Shown here piece after piece: positions 47,501 to 59,500 of a stretch of 64,000 bases of DNA. Source of the stretch: Dysidea avara (taxonomy: Eukaryota; Porifera; Demospongiae; Dictyoceratida; Dysideidae); NCBI RefSeq assembly GCF_963678975.1, contig NC_089276.1, forward strand, positions 8,353,953 through 8,417,952, in the 5' to 3' direction. Positions within the stretch are counted from its first letter, which is position 1, and each line of letters opens with the position of its first letter. Under the pieces are notes generated by a model that made no database searches, had not been told where the DNA came from, and was given only the letters and a program-made list of their open reading frames with translations. Made by a program: the position numbers and the translations under genes.

Positions 47501-50500
47501 AGTAAACTAGCTCTTGCAATGCTGGAGAGATGCCTCTCTTTGAGCTATGCGTACGACGTTAGGCGCGGACATTTACCAATATGTTCGAATATACAGCAGA
47601 CGAGAATCATGTGAACAGTCACGCTTTAATCGAGGCGGCCTACAGGGCTTTAGGAAAAGCAGATCACTCAAGCATGGCTGGTCTGTAACATAGAGTTTGA
47701 ACGCCGTCACAGACCTAGGCGTGCAGTGAATGCCTTAGCTACTATACCATAATATGGAAGGACTACTGGGACTAGAGACGAATCCAAGAGAGAATGGCCC
47801 ACATTTGTGACTGGATCTACGAAAACCGTTCTTATTGCCCAAGACAGGAAGTTTGATTTTTTCACACAAACACAAAGCTTAATGAATGCACTATCAAGTT
47901 TCACTGCCACAGTCGACCAGAGTAAAGTGGTCTGCTTTTGCTGGCTGCTTTTTTAAAGCACAGTGGCGAGCCGTACGAGTGGTCTGGGGTCTTGATGGAG
48001 CCCTGGCCAACCAGGAGATGGCTGTGTGTGGCTGTACAGCTCTGTGGTGCTGGACAATGACCTGTGCTGTAAATTTCCTTTCATTTTAGCCAGTTCTGAG
48101 CCCTGAATGGCCCATAACTTGGCCTAATTCATCCCAACACGTTTCTTTTCAATTTTTGAACACCATCTTGCCCTCCTTCCAGGGCCCCCGCCTCCCAGCC
48201 TTCTGGAGCTCGCCTGATACAGACAACCTCGGTTTTAAAACTATCTAAAATGGTGGGAAACTTAGCTGTTGACTACTTCTTCAGTGGATGATCAGGAGGG
48301 TAAGAAATTGTTGTGAAACGTGTGAAAATTTGGTATGTGTAGCTGCCACCATTGGCCAGCTACAACACTCTGAATATTTAAAACCGACGTTTCTCAATAC
48401 TTTTAAATGGGCGATAAGACCGGTTTTCCCAGAGACAGTCACATTTGTTGATGTGATTCTTGTCTGCTGTATTCAAACATATTGGTACAATGTTCATTGA
48501 ACTTAACGAGCTACCGGATATGGCCTGCGATTGCCCTCGGCTGTGAAAGAGTCCTGTTGTGCTATAGCTACGGTGAGTGTATACCTATACAGTTCAGCAG
48601 TTGGGCTATAGTCTTGAATTCCGCATAGTGCATGAGTTATTTTTGCCGCGTGTTTCATCAACAAGAGAACTGAGATTATCAGCAGTTGTATGCATAGCTC
48701 AAAGATAGGGACCCGCCGATTATGCTGGCATAATTATGAGCATAATAGGTGCCTGAAAGCATTGAGCATAATGCTAGCATAATGGGTAGAATATTTGTGT
48801 AATAGTATGAATCCTTGCTTATCAAAGTAGCTATAACAGAAAGATCGATATACTTTAATAGAACAGTCAGTAACTCTAATAGAACAATCACATAGCTGAC
48901 TGTTCTATTAGAGTATATCGATCTTCTCTGTAATATACAGTTTGGCAAGTAAGTTTGTGCTTCAGCCACTTATTATTTATCCATAAACTGGAAATTATAA
49001 GTAGAGCATGAGAACTGAGGCATAAATAATTGGGCATAATTTGAGCATAATAGGTAAGTATTGAGCATAAATTTAAGCATAATAGGTAAATTTTTGAGCA
49101 GTGCAGCATAGCATAATAGGTAAAATTATGAGCATAATCGGCGGGTCCCTACTCAAAGATAGGCGTCTCTCCAGCATTGCAAGAGCTAGTTTACTATAGA
49201 AAGTTGGTTTCCAGTTCAATCTGCAAGTCGAGTCCAGTCGAATCCGTGAGTCCAGTCCAGTCCAGTCCGTGAGTCCAGTCCGCAGAATAAAGTAGGCTGA
49301 GGGAGAAAAAAACAAATATATATATATATATAAGGGGAGGGAGGGTGGGAAAGAGTAATCTAAGCACTGTTAGCAGTTGCAGCAGATAGAATGCCAATAC
49401 AGCTGACAGTTTTATTATTTATAGCTACCACCTTGAGTACGTATTTTCCAACAGTATACCTTAACAACATTAGTCAATGAAATATTCCACTGGTTGTCAT
49501 GATGACAGCATTACCATATCCCCCATGCTAACCCATGAGCTCAACAGGACAGACCACTGTCTGCATATCTTAAATTTATTGATAACTTAAATTTTGTTGG
49601 AAGGGTTTGGAGTTGCTCTGAAGGCATTTTTGGGCTTGGTTAAGCTTAACCAATACTGCCAAGCTGTTTTGAAGGAAAACTGAGGCTGTTTTGGGTGATT
49701 TTGAAGGACAAGAAAGCCCAAAACTCCCTTATCCATAACATGCAACACTACGTACTGTATGATGACCACACTCATCATTGGCATTAACATAATTGTAGCC
49801 ATTTCTTGGCCACCAACTTTGATTTCACAATTTTTTGGGGTGCCACACCCTTTTTAGGTATATATACAGGGCCATAGCAAGTGGTCCAGCTGGTCCAGTT
49901 TTGGCTGGACTACATTTCAGCCACTTGGAATTTTGTTAAAGATCTAATAGAGCAGTCAATACGATACTCTAATAGAACAGTTAACACAATAACTCTAATA
50001 GAGCAGTCAGCTATAGGTTTCAGTCACCAATCTTACAATTTGCATTGATAATTCCAGTCTGAGTTGCTTCCAAATTCAATCTCAGGGGGCTAAATTTTCA
50101 AAAAAGTTCCTGTTGGGGCAGTTCCCCTAGTTTGGCATGCTATGTGTAGCCTGCCACTTTTTTGGACTTTGCTATGGCTTTGATATATTGACAGTAAGGA
50201 AGAAATATGTTTTCATGCATGCACACAATAGCTCCATTGTCCCTTCTCAAAAGTACACAATTCTTTGCATTTAGCTGCTGGCCGACTTTGGCATCTCACA
50301 TTCCAAATTTCAGCCAAATCTGTGTTTGTTAAATACAAGCCCTCAAAATTCAGCTTAATGTCTTCTTTTTTCCTTTCATTTTTCACACTTTACAAAACTA
50401 TAATAAAATGAAATGTGCAACTCGACTGCCATGAAATTTGGGGATGTATTTAGGTGAATTCACGTACTACATGGCTAAAGGCACAGCCATGTGTGGGCAA

Positions 50501-53500
50501 AGACATGTGCAAAAGTAGGGCGATGTGTGGGCAAAAGTGGAGCCAAGTGTGGGTAAAGGCTGAGCAACTAAAAGTTTCAATGTATTCTTTTTAATGCGGG
50601 CTGCAACAGGATCTGCTAACAATGTCTCGAGGCTCCAAGTCAAGCTCTTCATGGTATATGCAGTAGTGACAATCTGTTTTAATTGCATTGTTCATGCACT
50701 AATGCATGTATCACACTTACCACACATGAGGTTGAAGTTTACTTAGCTATATACTACTTGTGAGATTGAAGTTACTTACTATCTAATCCAAAACAGCCAA
50801 GCTGTAAAAAAAGAGTGCGGCCCTCAGAAAGGCTATGGTGAAAAAAGATGTGAAATCCAAGATGGCGGCCAAGAAATGGCTGTGATGGTAGGTTAATGGT
50901 AAAAATTTTATTAACGACAATTCAGGTGAATTTGGTGCCGCTTGGTCTTGGCACAAAATTCACCTGAATTGTCGTTATTAATTTTTTACCATTGACCTAC
51001 CATCACAGCCATTTCTTGGCCGCCACCTTGGATTTCACATCTTTTTTCACCATAGCCTTTCTGAGGGCCGCACTCTTTTTTTACAGCTTGGCTGTTTTGG
51101 ATTAGATTTCACTTCTTTTTGTATTTGTATACCCCAAAGCCGGCCTATGGCTGGCTTTGGGGCTTTTTAAATCAATCTTTTTTCCTTTACCACAGGAAGA
51201 AGAGAAAGATGAAGAAGTTTTTAAATACTTTAAACTAATTCTGATTTTATCAGTAAATGTACAAATAATATGTATAATAAATACATTTATTACATGTTAA
51301 TTATTCCCTACAGATAATTTGTTTGCAACTCTCTACAGGGCGATTTGTTTGTAGTGTAGCTGAACTCCCTACAAGGTAACTTCTTCTAGTTGATCTTTCT
51401 ACAGGGCGATTTGTTTTTTAGCTGAGTTCTCTACAGGGTGATTTGTTTGCAGCTGAACTCTCTACATGGTAGTTTCTTTGTAGCTGAACTCTCTACAATG
51501 TGACTTCTTCTAGCTGAACTCTCTACAAAGTGACCTGTTTCTAGCTGAACTCTCTACAGGTGATTTGTTTGAAGCTGAACTCTCTACATGGTGGTTTCTT
51601 TATAGCTGAACTCTCTACAAGGTGACTTCTTCTAGCTGATCTCCCTACAGGGTGATTTGTTTGTAGCTGAACTCTCTACAGGGTGATCTGTTCGTAGTTG
51701 AACTCCCTACAAGGTAACTTATTCTAGCTGATCTTTCTACAGGGCGATTTGTTTGTAGCTGAGTTCTCTACAGGGTGATTTGTTTGCAGCTGAACTCTCT
51801 ACATGGTAGTTTCTTTGTAGCTGAACTCTCTACAATGTGACTTCTTCTAGCTGAACTCTCTACAGGGTGACTTGTTTCTAGCTGATCTCTCTACAGGGTG
51901 ACTTGTTTCTAGCTGAACTCTCTACAGGTGATTTGTTTGCAGCTAAACTCTCTACAAGGTGACTTCTTCTAGCTGGACTGTCTACAGAGTGACTGATTTT
52001 TTTGCAGCTCAACTCTCTACATGATGGTTTCTTTGTAGCTGAACTCTCTACAAGGTGATTTCTTCTAGCTGATCTCTCTACAGGGTGATTTGTTTGCAGC
52101 TGAACTCTCTACATGGTGGTTTCTTTGTAACTGAACTCTCTACAGGGTGATTTGTTTGTAGCTGAACTCTCTACAGGGTGATCTGTTCGTAGCTGAACCC
52201 CCTACAAGGTAACTTCTTCAAGTTGATCTTTCTACAGGGCGATTTGTTTGTAGCTGAGTTCTCTACAGGGTGATTTGTTTGCAGCTGAACTCTCTACATG
52301 GTAGTTTCTTTGTAGCTGAACTCTCTACAGAGTGACATGTTTCTAGCTGAACTCTCTACAGGTGATTTGTTTGAAGCTGAACTCTCTACATGGTGGTTTC
52401 TTTATAGCTGAACTCTCTACAAGGTGACTTCTTCTAGCTGATCTCCCTACAGGGTGATTTGTTTGTAGCTGAACTCTCTACAGGGTAATCTGTTCGTAGT
52501 TGAACTCCCTACAAGGTAACTTATTCTAGCTGATCTTTCTACAGGGCGATTTGTTTGTAGCTGAGTTCTCTACAGGGTGATTTGTGTGCAGCTGAACTCT
52601 CTACATGGTAGTTTCTTTGTAGCTGAACTCTCTACAATGTGACTTCTTCTAGCTGAACTCTCTACAGGGTGACTTGTTTCTAGCTGATCTCTCTACAGGG
52701 TGACTTGTTTCTAACTGAACTCTCTACAGGTGATTTGTTTGCAGCTAAACTCTCTACAAGGTGACTTCTTCTAGCTGGACTCTCTACAGAGTGATTGATT
52801 TTTTTGCAGCTCAACTCTCTACATGATGGTTTCTTTGTAGCTGAACTCTCTACAAGGTGATTTCTTCTAGCTGATCTCTCTACAGGGTGATTTGTTTGCA
52901 GCTGAATTCTCTACATGCTAGTTTCTTTGTAGCTGAACTCTCTACAATGTGACTTCTTCTAGCTGAACTCTATACAGGGTGACTTGTTTCTAGCTGATCT
53001 CTCTACAGGGTGACTTGTTTCTAGCTGAACTCTCTACAGGTGATTTGTTTGCAGCTAAACTCTCTACAAGGTGACTTCTTCTAGCTGGACTCTCTACAGA
53101 GTGATTGAATTTTTTGCAGCTCAACTCTCTACATGATGGTTTCTTTGTAGCTGAACTCTCTACAAGGTGATTTCTTCTAGCTGATCTCTCTACAGGGTGA
53201 TTTGTTTGCAGCTGAACTCTCTACATGGTGGTTTCTTTGTAACTGAACTCTCTACAGGGTGATTTGTTTGTAGCTGAACTCTCTACAGGGTGATCTGTTC
53301 GTAGCTGAACCTCCTACAAGGTAACTTCTTCTAGTTGATCTTTCTACAGGGCGATTTGTTTGTAGCTGAGTTCTCTACAGGGTGATTTGTTTGCAGCTGA
53401 ACTCTCTAAATGGTAGTTTCTTTGTAGCTGAACTCTCTACAATGTGACTTCTTCTAGCTGAACTCTCTACAGGGTGACTTGTTTCTAGCTGATCTCTCTA

Positions 53501-56500
53501 CAGGGTGACTTGTTTCTAGCTGAACTTTCTACGGCGATTTGTTTGCAACTGAACTCTCTACATGGTGGTTCCTTTATAGCTGAACTCTCTACAAGGTGAC
53601 TTCTTCTAGCTGATCTCTCTACAGGGTGATTTGTTTGTAGCTGAACTCTCTACAAGGTGACACTTCTAGCTGATCTCTCTACAGGATGACTTGTTTCTAA
53701 CTGAACTTTCTACAGGGTGATCTGATCATAGCTGAACTTTCTACTGGGTGATTTGTTTGCAGCTGAACTCTCTACATGGTGGTTTATTTGTAGCTGAACT
53801 CTCTACAAGATAACTTCTTCTAGCTGATCTTTTTACTGGGTATATTTGTTTGTAGCTGAGTTCTCTACAGGGTGATTTGTTTGCAGCTGAACTCTCTACA
53901 TGGTAGTTTCTTTGTAGTTGAACTCTCTACAAGGTGATTCCTTCTAGCTAATCTCTCTACAGGGTGATTTGTTTGCAGCTGAACTCTCTACATGGTGGTT
54001 TCTTTGTAACTGAACTCTCTACAAGGTGACTTCTTCTAGCTGATACAGGGTGACTTGTTTCTAGATGAACTCTCTACAGGGTGACTTACATGTAGCTGAA
54101 TTGTCTATCAGACTAACTGTTTGTAGCTGAATTCCGTGAATATCTTGCAATGTAATATAATTCTATAATGGAGTAAGTTATAAACGTAGCTGAATGCTCT
54201 ATTAGGGTGACTGTTCTATTAGAGTATCTCGATCTCGCATTTGCTACACTTAGTTGCCTTTCGAATCATAACTCAGTGGTTTGTAAACCGATTCTTCTGT
54301 ACTACTGCAAGGAGTTTCTATGATGATTATTCCAGCTACATACTGATTTTCAGCTCATTGCTCTAAGCGGTTTGCCTGGTAGATGTGGAAACTAATAGTT
54401 TTTTATTCATAAAAATCAATCGCGTAATTTTGACACAGGTTGGGTTTTGTGTCATATCTCCATGGTCTTTATCTCAATTCCTTTCAAACCACAAAAAGGC
54501 ACTCCTACGATGGTTACTCCATCTACATATCAATTTTCAACTCATTCCTCCAATGGGGTTTACCCTGTAGGCGTGACAGACCTTCGACCTTATTTTACGC
54601 ACATAATCGGTCATAACTCCGTGAATGTTCATCGGATTCCTACCAAAGTTGGTGCTGAGATCCGCCTTAATGAGCCCTTCAAGTGTGCCAAATTTCAGCC
54701 CTATCCGAGTACGCATTCGTGTTTTATGGAAGATTTTGCGAAGTGTGCGAAATGAAGATGAAGAAGAAAAAAACAAAGAAATTAAAACGAAATTTTGTTC
54801 GCTCGTATCTCGGAAATGGCTTGACCGATTTTCTTGAAATTTGGTATGTAGACTCCTATAACTGGCCGGCACGCCTGTAGCAAATTTGGTTCAAATCGGA
54901 TAAGGGATCACAGAGCTACATAGGTGTGAAAAATTGCATTTTCTTCCTGTTAATATACTCACGGTGTGGCGCGCCGGCTTCTTGGGCCGCACGACACACT
55001 GTCGTGTGTCTTGATTCATAAGGTCAAAGTTTGCTTATTACACATACTGTAGCTACCAGAGAATGAAGATCATAGCTTGTGTATAATCTGCATTGATGTA
55101 GTCTTAATTCACTGTGTGTAGCTACCAGTTACTGTACTAGATTAAGAAGTAGCTCATGTTCATAGCTATGTAGCTAGCTAGTATTTTCTTGCGGCTTTAG
55201 TCAGCTGAAAATTAATAGAAAGCTGGCCTGACTGTTGGTTTCTACTTAATCTGGTAGCAACTAGTGGTAATCATAATAGAGTAATATTGTTTAGCTACAA
55301 CAAAATTAACAACTGCAGCTTGATTATGTAGAAGTCTCCTCCATCATTGTGGGCATGCTTAACCTGTGATTACACTGATGAAGAAAGGGAGTGGTGAAGC
55401 ATAGTTATTACTTATAGCTTAAAATAACAATAACAACAGGTAAGGTGAACACATACCTAAAATTATCACCTATTACCATCCAGACAAGCTTTGGTTTGGA
55501 TCGAGGGTATGTGTGTAGCCTAAGGGACATGGTTGATAGACTGTTTTATTAGAGTAGTGTATGATTGACAGTGTCTTTCTACAATATAGCAGTTGCAAGT
55601 GTATATATGGAGATTCCAAGGGTTTCAGGAAGTTCCTTTTGAAATTTGGATTGGAAAATTACAGTAGAAACCAAATTTCATTTACTTTCACACAGCCATG
55701 ACAGTTGTGTCACACACAAAATTATTGTGTGTGCCATGCAGTCACATCATACCACATGACAACATTCCATGCATGGCAGCACATTGGCACACTGAATGTA
55801 CAAGAATTATACTTGCATCAACAAAATGGTTGAACATGTAGAGTTTCTTTTGATTGTGTCCAATGAGTGATTTAAATGTTTACGTTCAGCCCACTGAACA
55901 TACAAAGAAAACATCTTTAACCCATGTATCAGTGTCTGGAAACAATGCACCCATCTGTCTAATCAGTAATAACCTAATAATAGTCTGGTGTATATAAAGT
56001 TTAAAATGTACCCCATAGGATTTGATGTAGCTAGCTACAGTAGGTATTATTGCAATGGTCAGTACAAACACTTACTTGCATATTTGAAAATGCTCTTGCT
56101 GCTTCCTTTGGTTCCTCTCCAATATTCCCTCATATACAGTAAAATGAGTTATAAGGTCAAAATAATTATAGTAATATTATATGAATTTAGCCATCTGTGT
56201 GTATTTTAACCAGTAGTTATTTATTTATTTATTGCTTTCCTACTGATTGTGTTTTATGAAACTGAATGTAATCCCTTCAAAAACATAGCTGTATAGAAAG
56301 GTCACGTCCAAGAAATTATAAGTAACTGAAGAGCTGATATCTGGAGTGGCCAAGAATGAATGTTAATGCAACTAATTACAATTTTCTACATTCATTGTTT
56401 ATCATTGACTTTTGCAGTCTTGCTGCATTCCTAATCCTGTGAACTCTAATTGGCTAGTAATTTGGCCACAGAAATTCAATAGGAATGCAGTAAGACTGCA

Positions 56501-59500
56501 GGAGCCAGTGATAAACGATGAATGTAGATGATGATCTTTGTACTGTAAATTGTAGTTAGTTGTCATTCTTGGCCACATTAGAGATCAGCTCTTTACTTTT
56601 ACTTTCTTGGACACACCCTTTTTACAGCTATGTTTTTGATGTAATTACAAACCAAAGAGGATACATTTATGTAGCTATGGTGTATAATAATATCTTTATT
56701 TCTACTATTTTGTAGAACACATATTTTTACTTCATTGTGGAGTAATTTTAATACACCAAAACTGTCTTACTCCAGTAGCAAAAAACTGAGGCTATAGATA
56801 AAGAAACAATGTCAATATCATGACTCACTCTCATGCCACCAATAAAGCCGGCTTGCCACACTAGTGATTGAAAAGAAGACCAATAATGCAATTTTTGCAC
56901 ATGTAACTTTGTGCTCTTTTATACTTGAATGAAATACTTTTCATAGTAGAGTTGCCTACCAAGTACACACACCAACCACTTTTGAGGTAAACAACCAAAA
57001 TTTCACCAACTTCACCAAAACAGTTATAAAATGCAAATATATTATTTGATTGGGACACACATAGCTACAGTAGTCCAAAAGATTTTACATGTAGTACTAT
57101 TTTTTCTGAATTATATTCACAGATTTCTTCATGATAAATATCAATCTTTTATCATGCCTACTGAATAACTGCTTAAAGGTCCACTGAAATGGTAAAATAC
57201 ACTTTGGCTATTACCAATCCTTGCTACTAGTGGGATAGGTTGGTGCATGGGATAGGTTGGTGCATGTGATTTAGTCAGATTTTGTTTTGTTTAGTAGATA
57301 TAATACATTTTAGTGTATTGTGGTTTGAATTATATTATGTCATAACTCACAGACAAAGAAACTTTAGTATGTGTGAGGTGCCATAAAGTAACAAGAGTGT
57401 CTATGTACAGCTAGTTTTGATTTAGTATCTACTATAACAACTTGGAACATGGCCGGTAAGAACTTGTACCGCAACCAGTTACAAGCCTACGGGAGATAGT
57501 TAGTGAATTTACACTGGTCTTGTGGTAAAGAACGCTCGAGAATGCTTGTTAAAGGGACTGTAAATCAACAGTACAGTGGTTGATTATTTCTTAGACGTAT
57601 TTAAATACGTTTAAGGGTCCAATGCAGTGGATGGAGGTAGAGAAACGTGAGGAAAAACGATTGTGATGGTGCCACTGCCAAGATATGCATGAGATATTAT
57701 CCCTACCAGGTAGAGGAACAACTCAGGAAAGTGTAACAGTGACACCATTGTTTGTCTGTTTCATGGTACTGCTAACCCAGCTTTGTAAACAAACTTACTT
57801 CAGAGAAGCATAATGTTCAGAGAAGCATAATGAAACATGAGCTTTGATAGCGTGAAGCACTACAGGCCGAGCTACAGGCAACAACAGAACAACTCTGCTA
57901 TTGTTTTCCAGCAGAACCTTGGAACACTACGAAGTTGAAAAGGAGAGCTTGGTATTGCCACCTGCACATTAGACTTTCACTACCATTGTAAAGTGTGTAA
58001 TAGCTGTACTTCTGGGTCTTTGTCTTACGTAACTAGACTTTGTGGCTTAATATCTCAGTATCACAACATAATTGAATTATTAAAAAGGTGCTTTTGCGTG
58101 TTGCATGATACAAACAACCTACTTATTCAATAAAAAGGCAAGTGAATTTTTCATTTCAGTGGACCTTTAATGGAATAAGTTGAAAGTTAGTTTGTAGAAA
58201 GAGTAGACATCGTACAATGCTTTTAGTGGTTTGAAGGAAATCAAAATAATGCCACAAGTTATAATGTCTAACCAAACATGTGTACAATAAATGCACATCT
58301 AAGTTTCATGGAAAAAATCAACTGGTCATACCTATGTACATCGCTACAGGATTGAGCTCTTACAGTAATTGGCATTTAGATGGATTAATTATCATACATA
58401 GAAGAATATTGGGTGGTTTAGAAATAATTGGATAGCAATGCAAACCCAAACAGGTAGTGTCTAATCACTGGAATGGCCTACTGCACTGGAATACTGAAGC
58501 CAAACATGTGTAACAAGAGTGTGTGCTTGAGATACTCTAACAGTATCCTAATAAAGTATTCAGTTTTTAGTGATACTGTCAGCATTGTGAAATTGTTTTC
58601 AAACATGACAACATGTGCTCACTATTACTAATTGACTCAATAGCGCATGCGTACAATGTGCAATATAATTAGAATACAACTACAGGATGTGTCAGGATGA
58701 TATAACAACTAGTGGTGCATGCATGTGTGTGAGTCAATCAGTTCAGTTCATACAACATCTCCCTTTCTTAGGAATAACGTTTTGGAGGTCTCATTGGTCC
58801 GAATTGGAAATATTGACACTGTCTGATGTTCTGCAGCACTTGCTGTTTCCTCACTTACAAGTTCATCTGGAAGAGGTGTATCAGTCTCAAGATCTACATC
58901 TACATAATACTGTGATGGACCTCCTAGCCTGGGTGCCAGATGATGATGGTTTCTGCAACTGATCCTGAGGAAGTCTGAATTGCGTAAGATCTACAAGTCT
59001 TTGAAACTATTATCCCTGCTACTTGCTTTCTCCACCCAAACTGAAGTATTGGTGCTAAGCGTGGGAAGGATCGAGTTTTGTGCCTGCGGCTGAATTGTAT
59101 TTGTTGTTTGGACTTGTAAGCTTTGTCAGCTTTCTTTAAATGCTTCAAGTGAGACCAGTGGGGAGTCAGCAGAGGAGGAAGTTGAGGTAAAAGTGAGTGG
59201 CAATTTTCCATCCGAACAATAACTCTGCAGGGCTGAGAGAACACCATGGGAGTGAGGTGGCTCAATAGCTGAGTAGTGCCATATGAGGATCAGAAGTTAC
59301 CCTTTCTCACTGCTCTCTCCACCAATCCATTACTCTGTGGGTATCTTGGACTATGTGTTTGTAACATGATGGAAGCCATACTGTGAGGAAAACTGTGTAA
59401 AGGTACTGCAGTTAATCTGTGGTCCATTATCATTTACCAGTGTTGATGGAATGCCATATGTCTTCCAAAAATAGATATGAGGGCATTCACTATTCAGCTG

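Larger units (their letters stand above)
47398..49298. mobile_element. Large GGACT foldback element carrying two other MITEs
   Basis: The left end ggcctactttattcccgg and the right end cgcagaataaagtaggct are inverted copies. Next to them, 'ggactggactcatggactgg' opposes 'gagtccagtccagtccagtc', and 'gagctggaaactgactttct' opposes 'agaaagttggtttccag'. The interior contains the TGTGACC MITE (47816-48443) and the hAT MITE (48706-49151). Confidence 0.75.
41468..55015. mobile_element. Giant foldback element, ~13.5 kb, with array-bearing inverted arms
   Basis: Left terminus ATCAAGACACACGATAGTG at 41468 is mirrored by CACTGTCGTGTGTCTTGAT ending at 55015. From outside inwards each arm has four blocks: (i) ~650-800 bp of unique subterminal sequence (ggcgcgcc site, 'gtgagtat.ttaacaggaaga', '..cgagatcgagatactctaatag'), (ii) a tandem array of ~30-bp units (42260-44770 left; 51310-54130 right, opposite strand), (iii) an ~80-200 bp spacer with 'aaagccggcc', and (iv) a 330-bp hairpin (44860-45196; 50773-51110). 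The interior, 45196-50772, holds other elements and no transposase. This matches the plan of Foldback/Galileo-type DNA transposons. No convincing target duplication was found, so insertion of two copies in opposite orientation remains possible. Confidence 0.75.
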
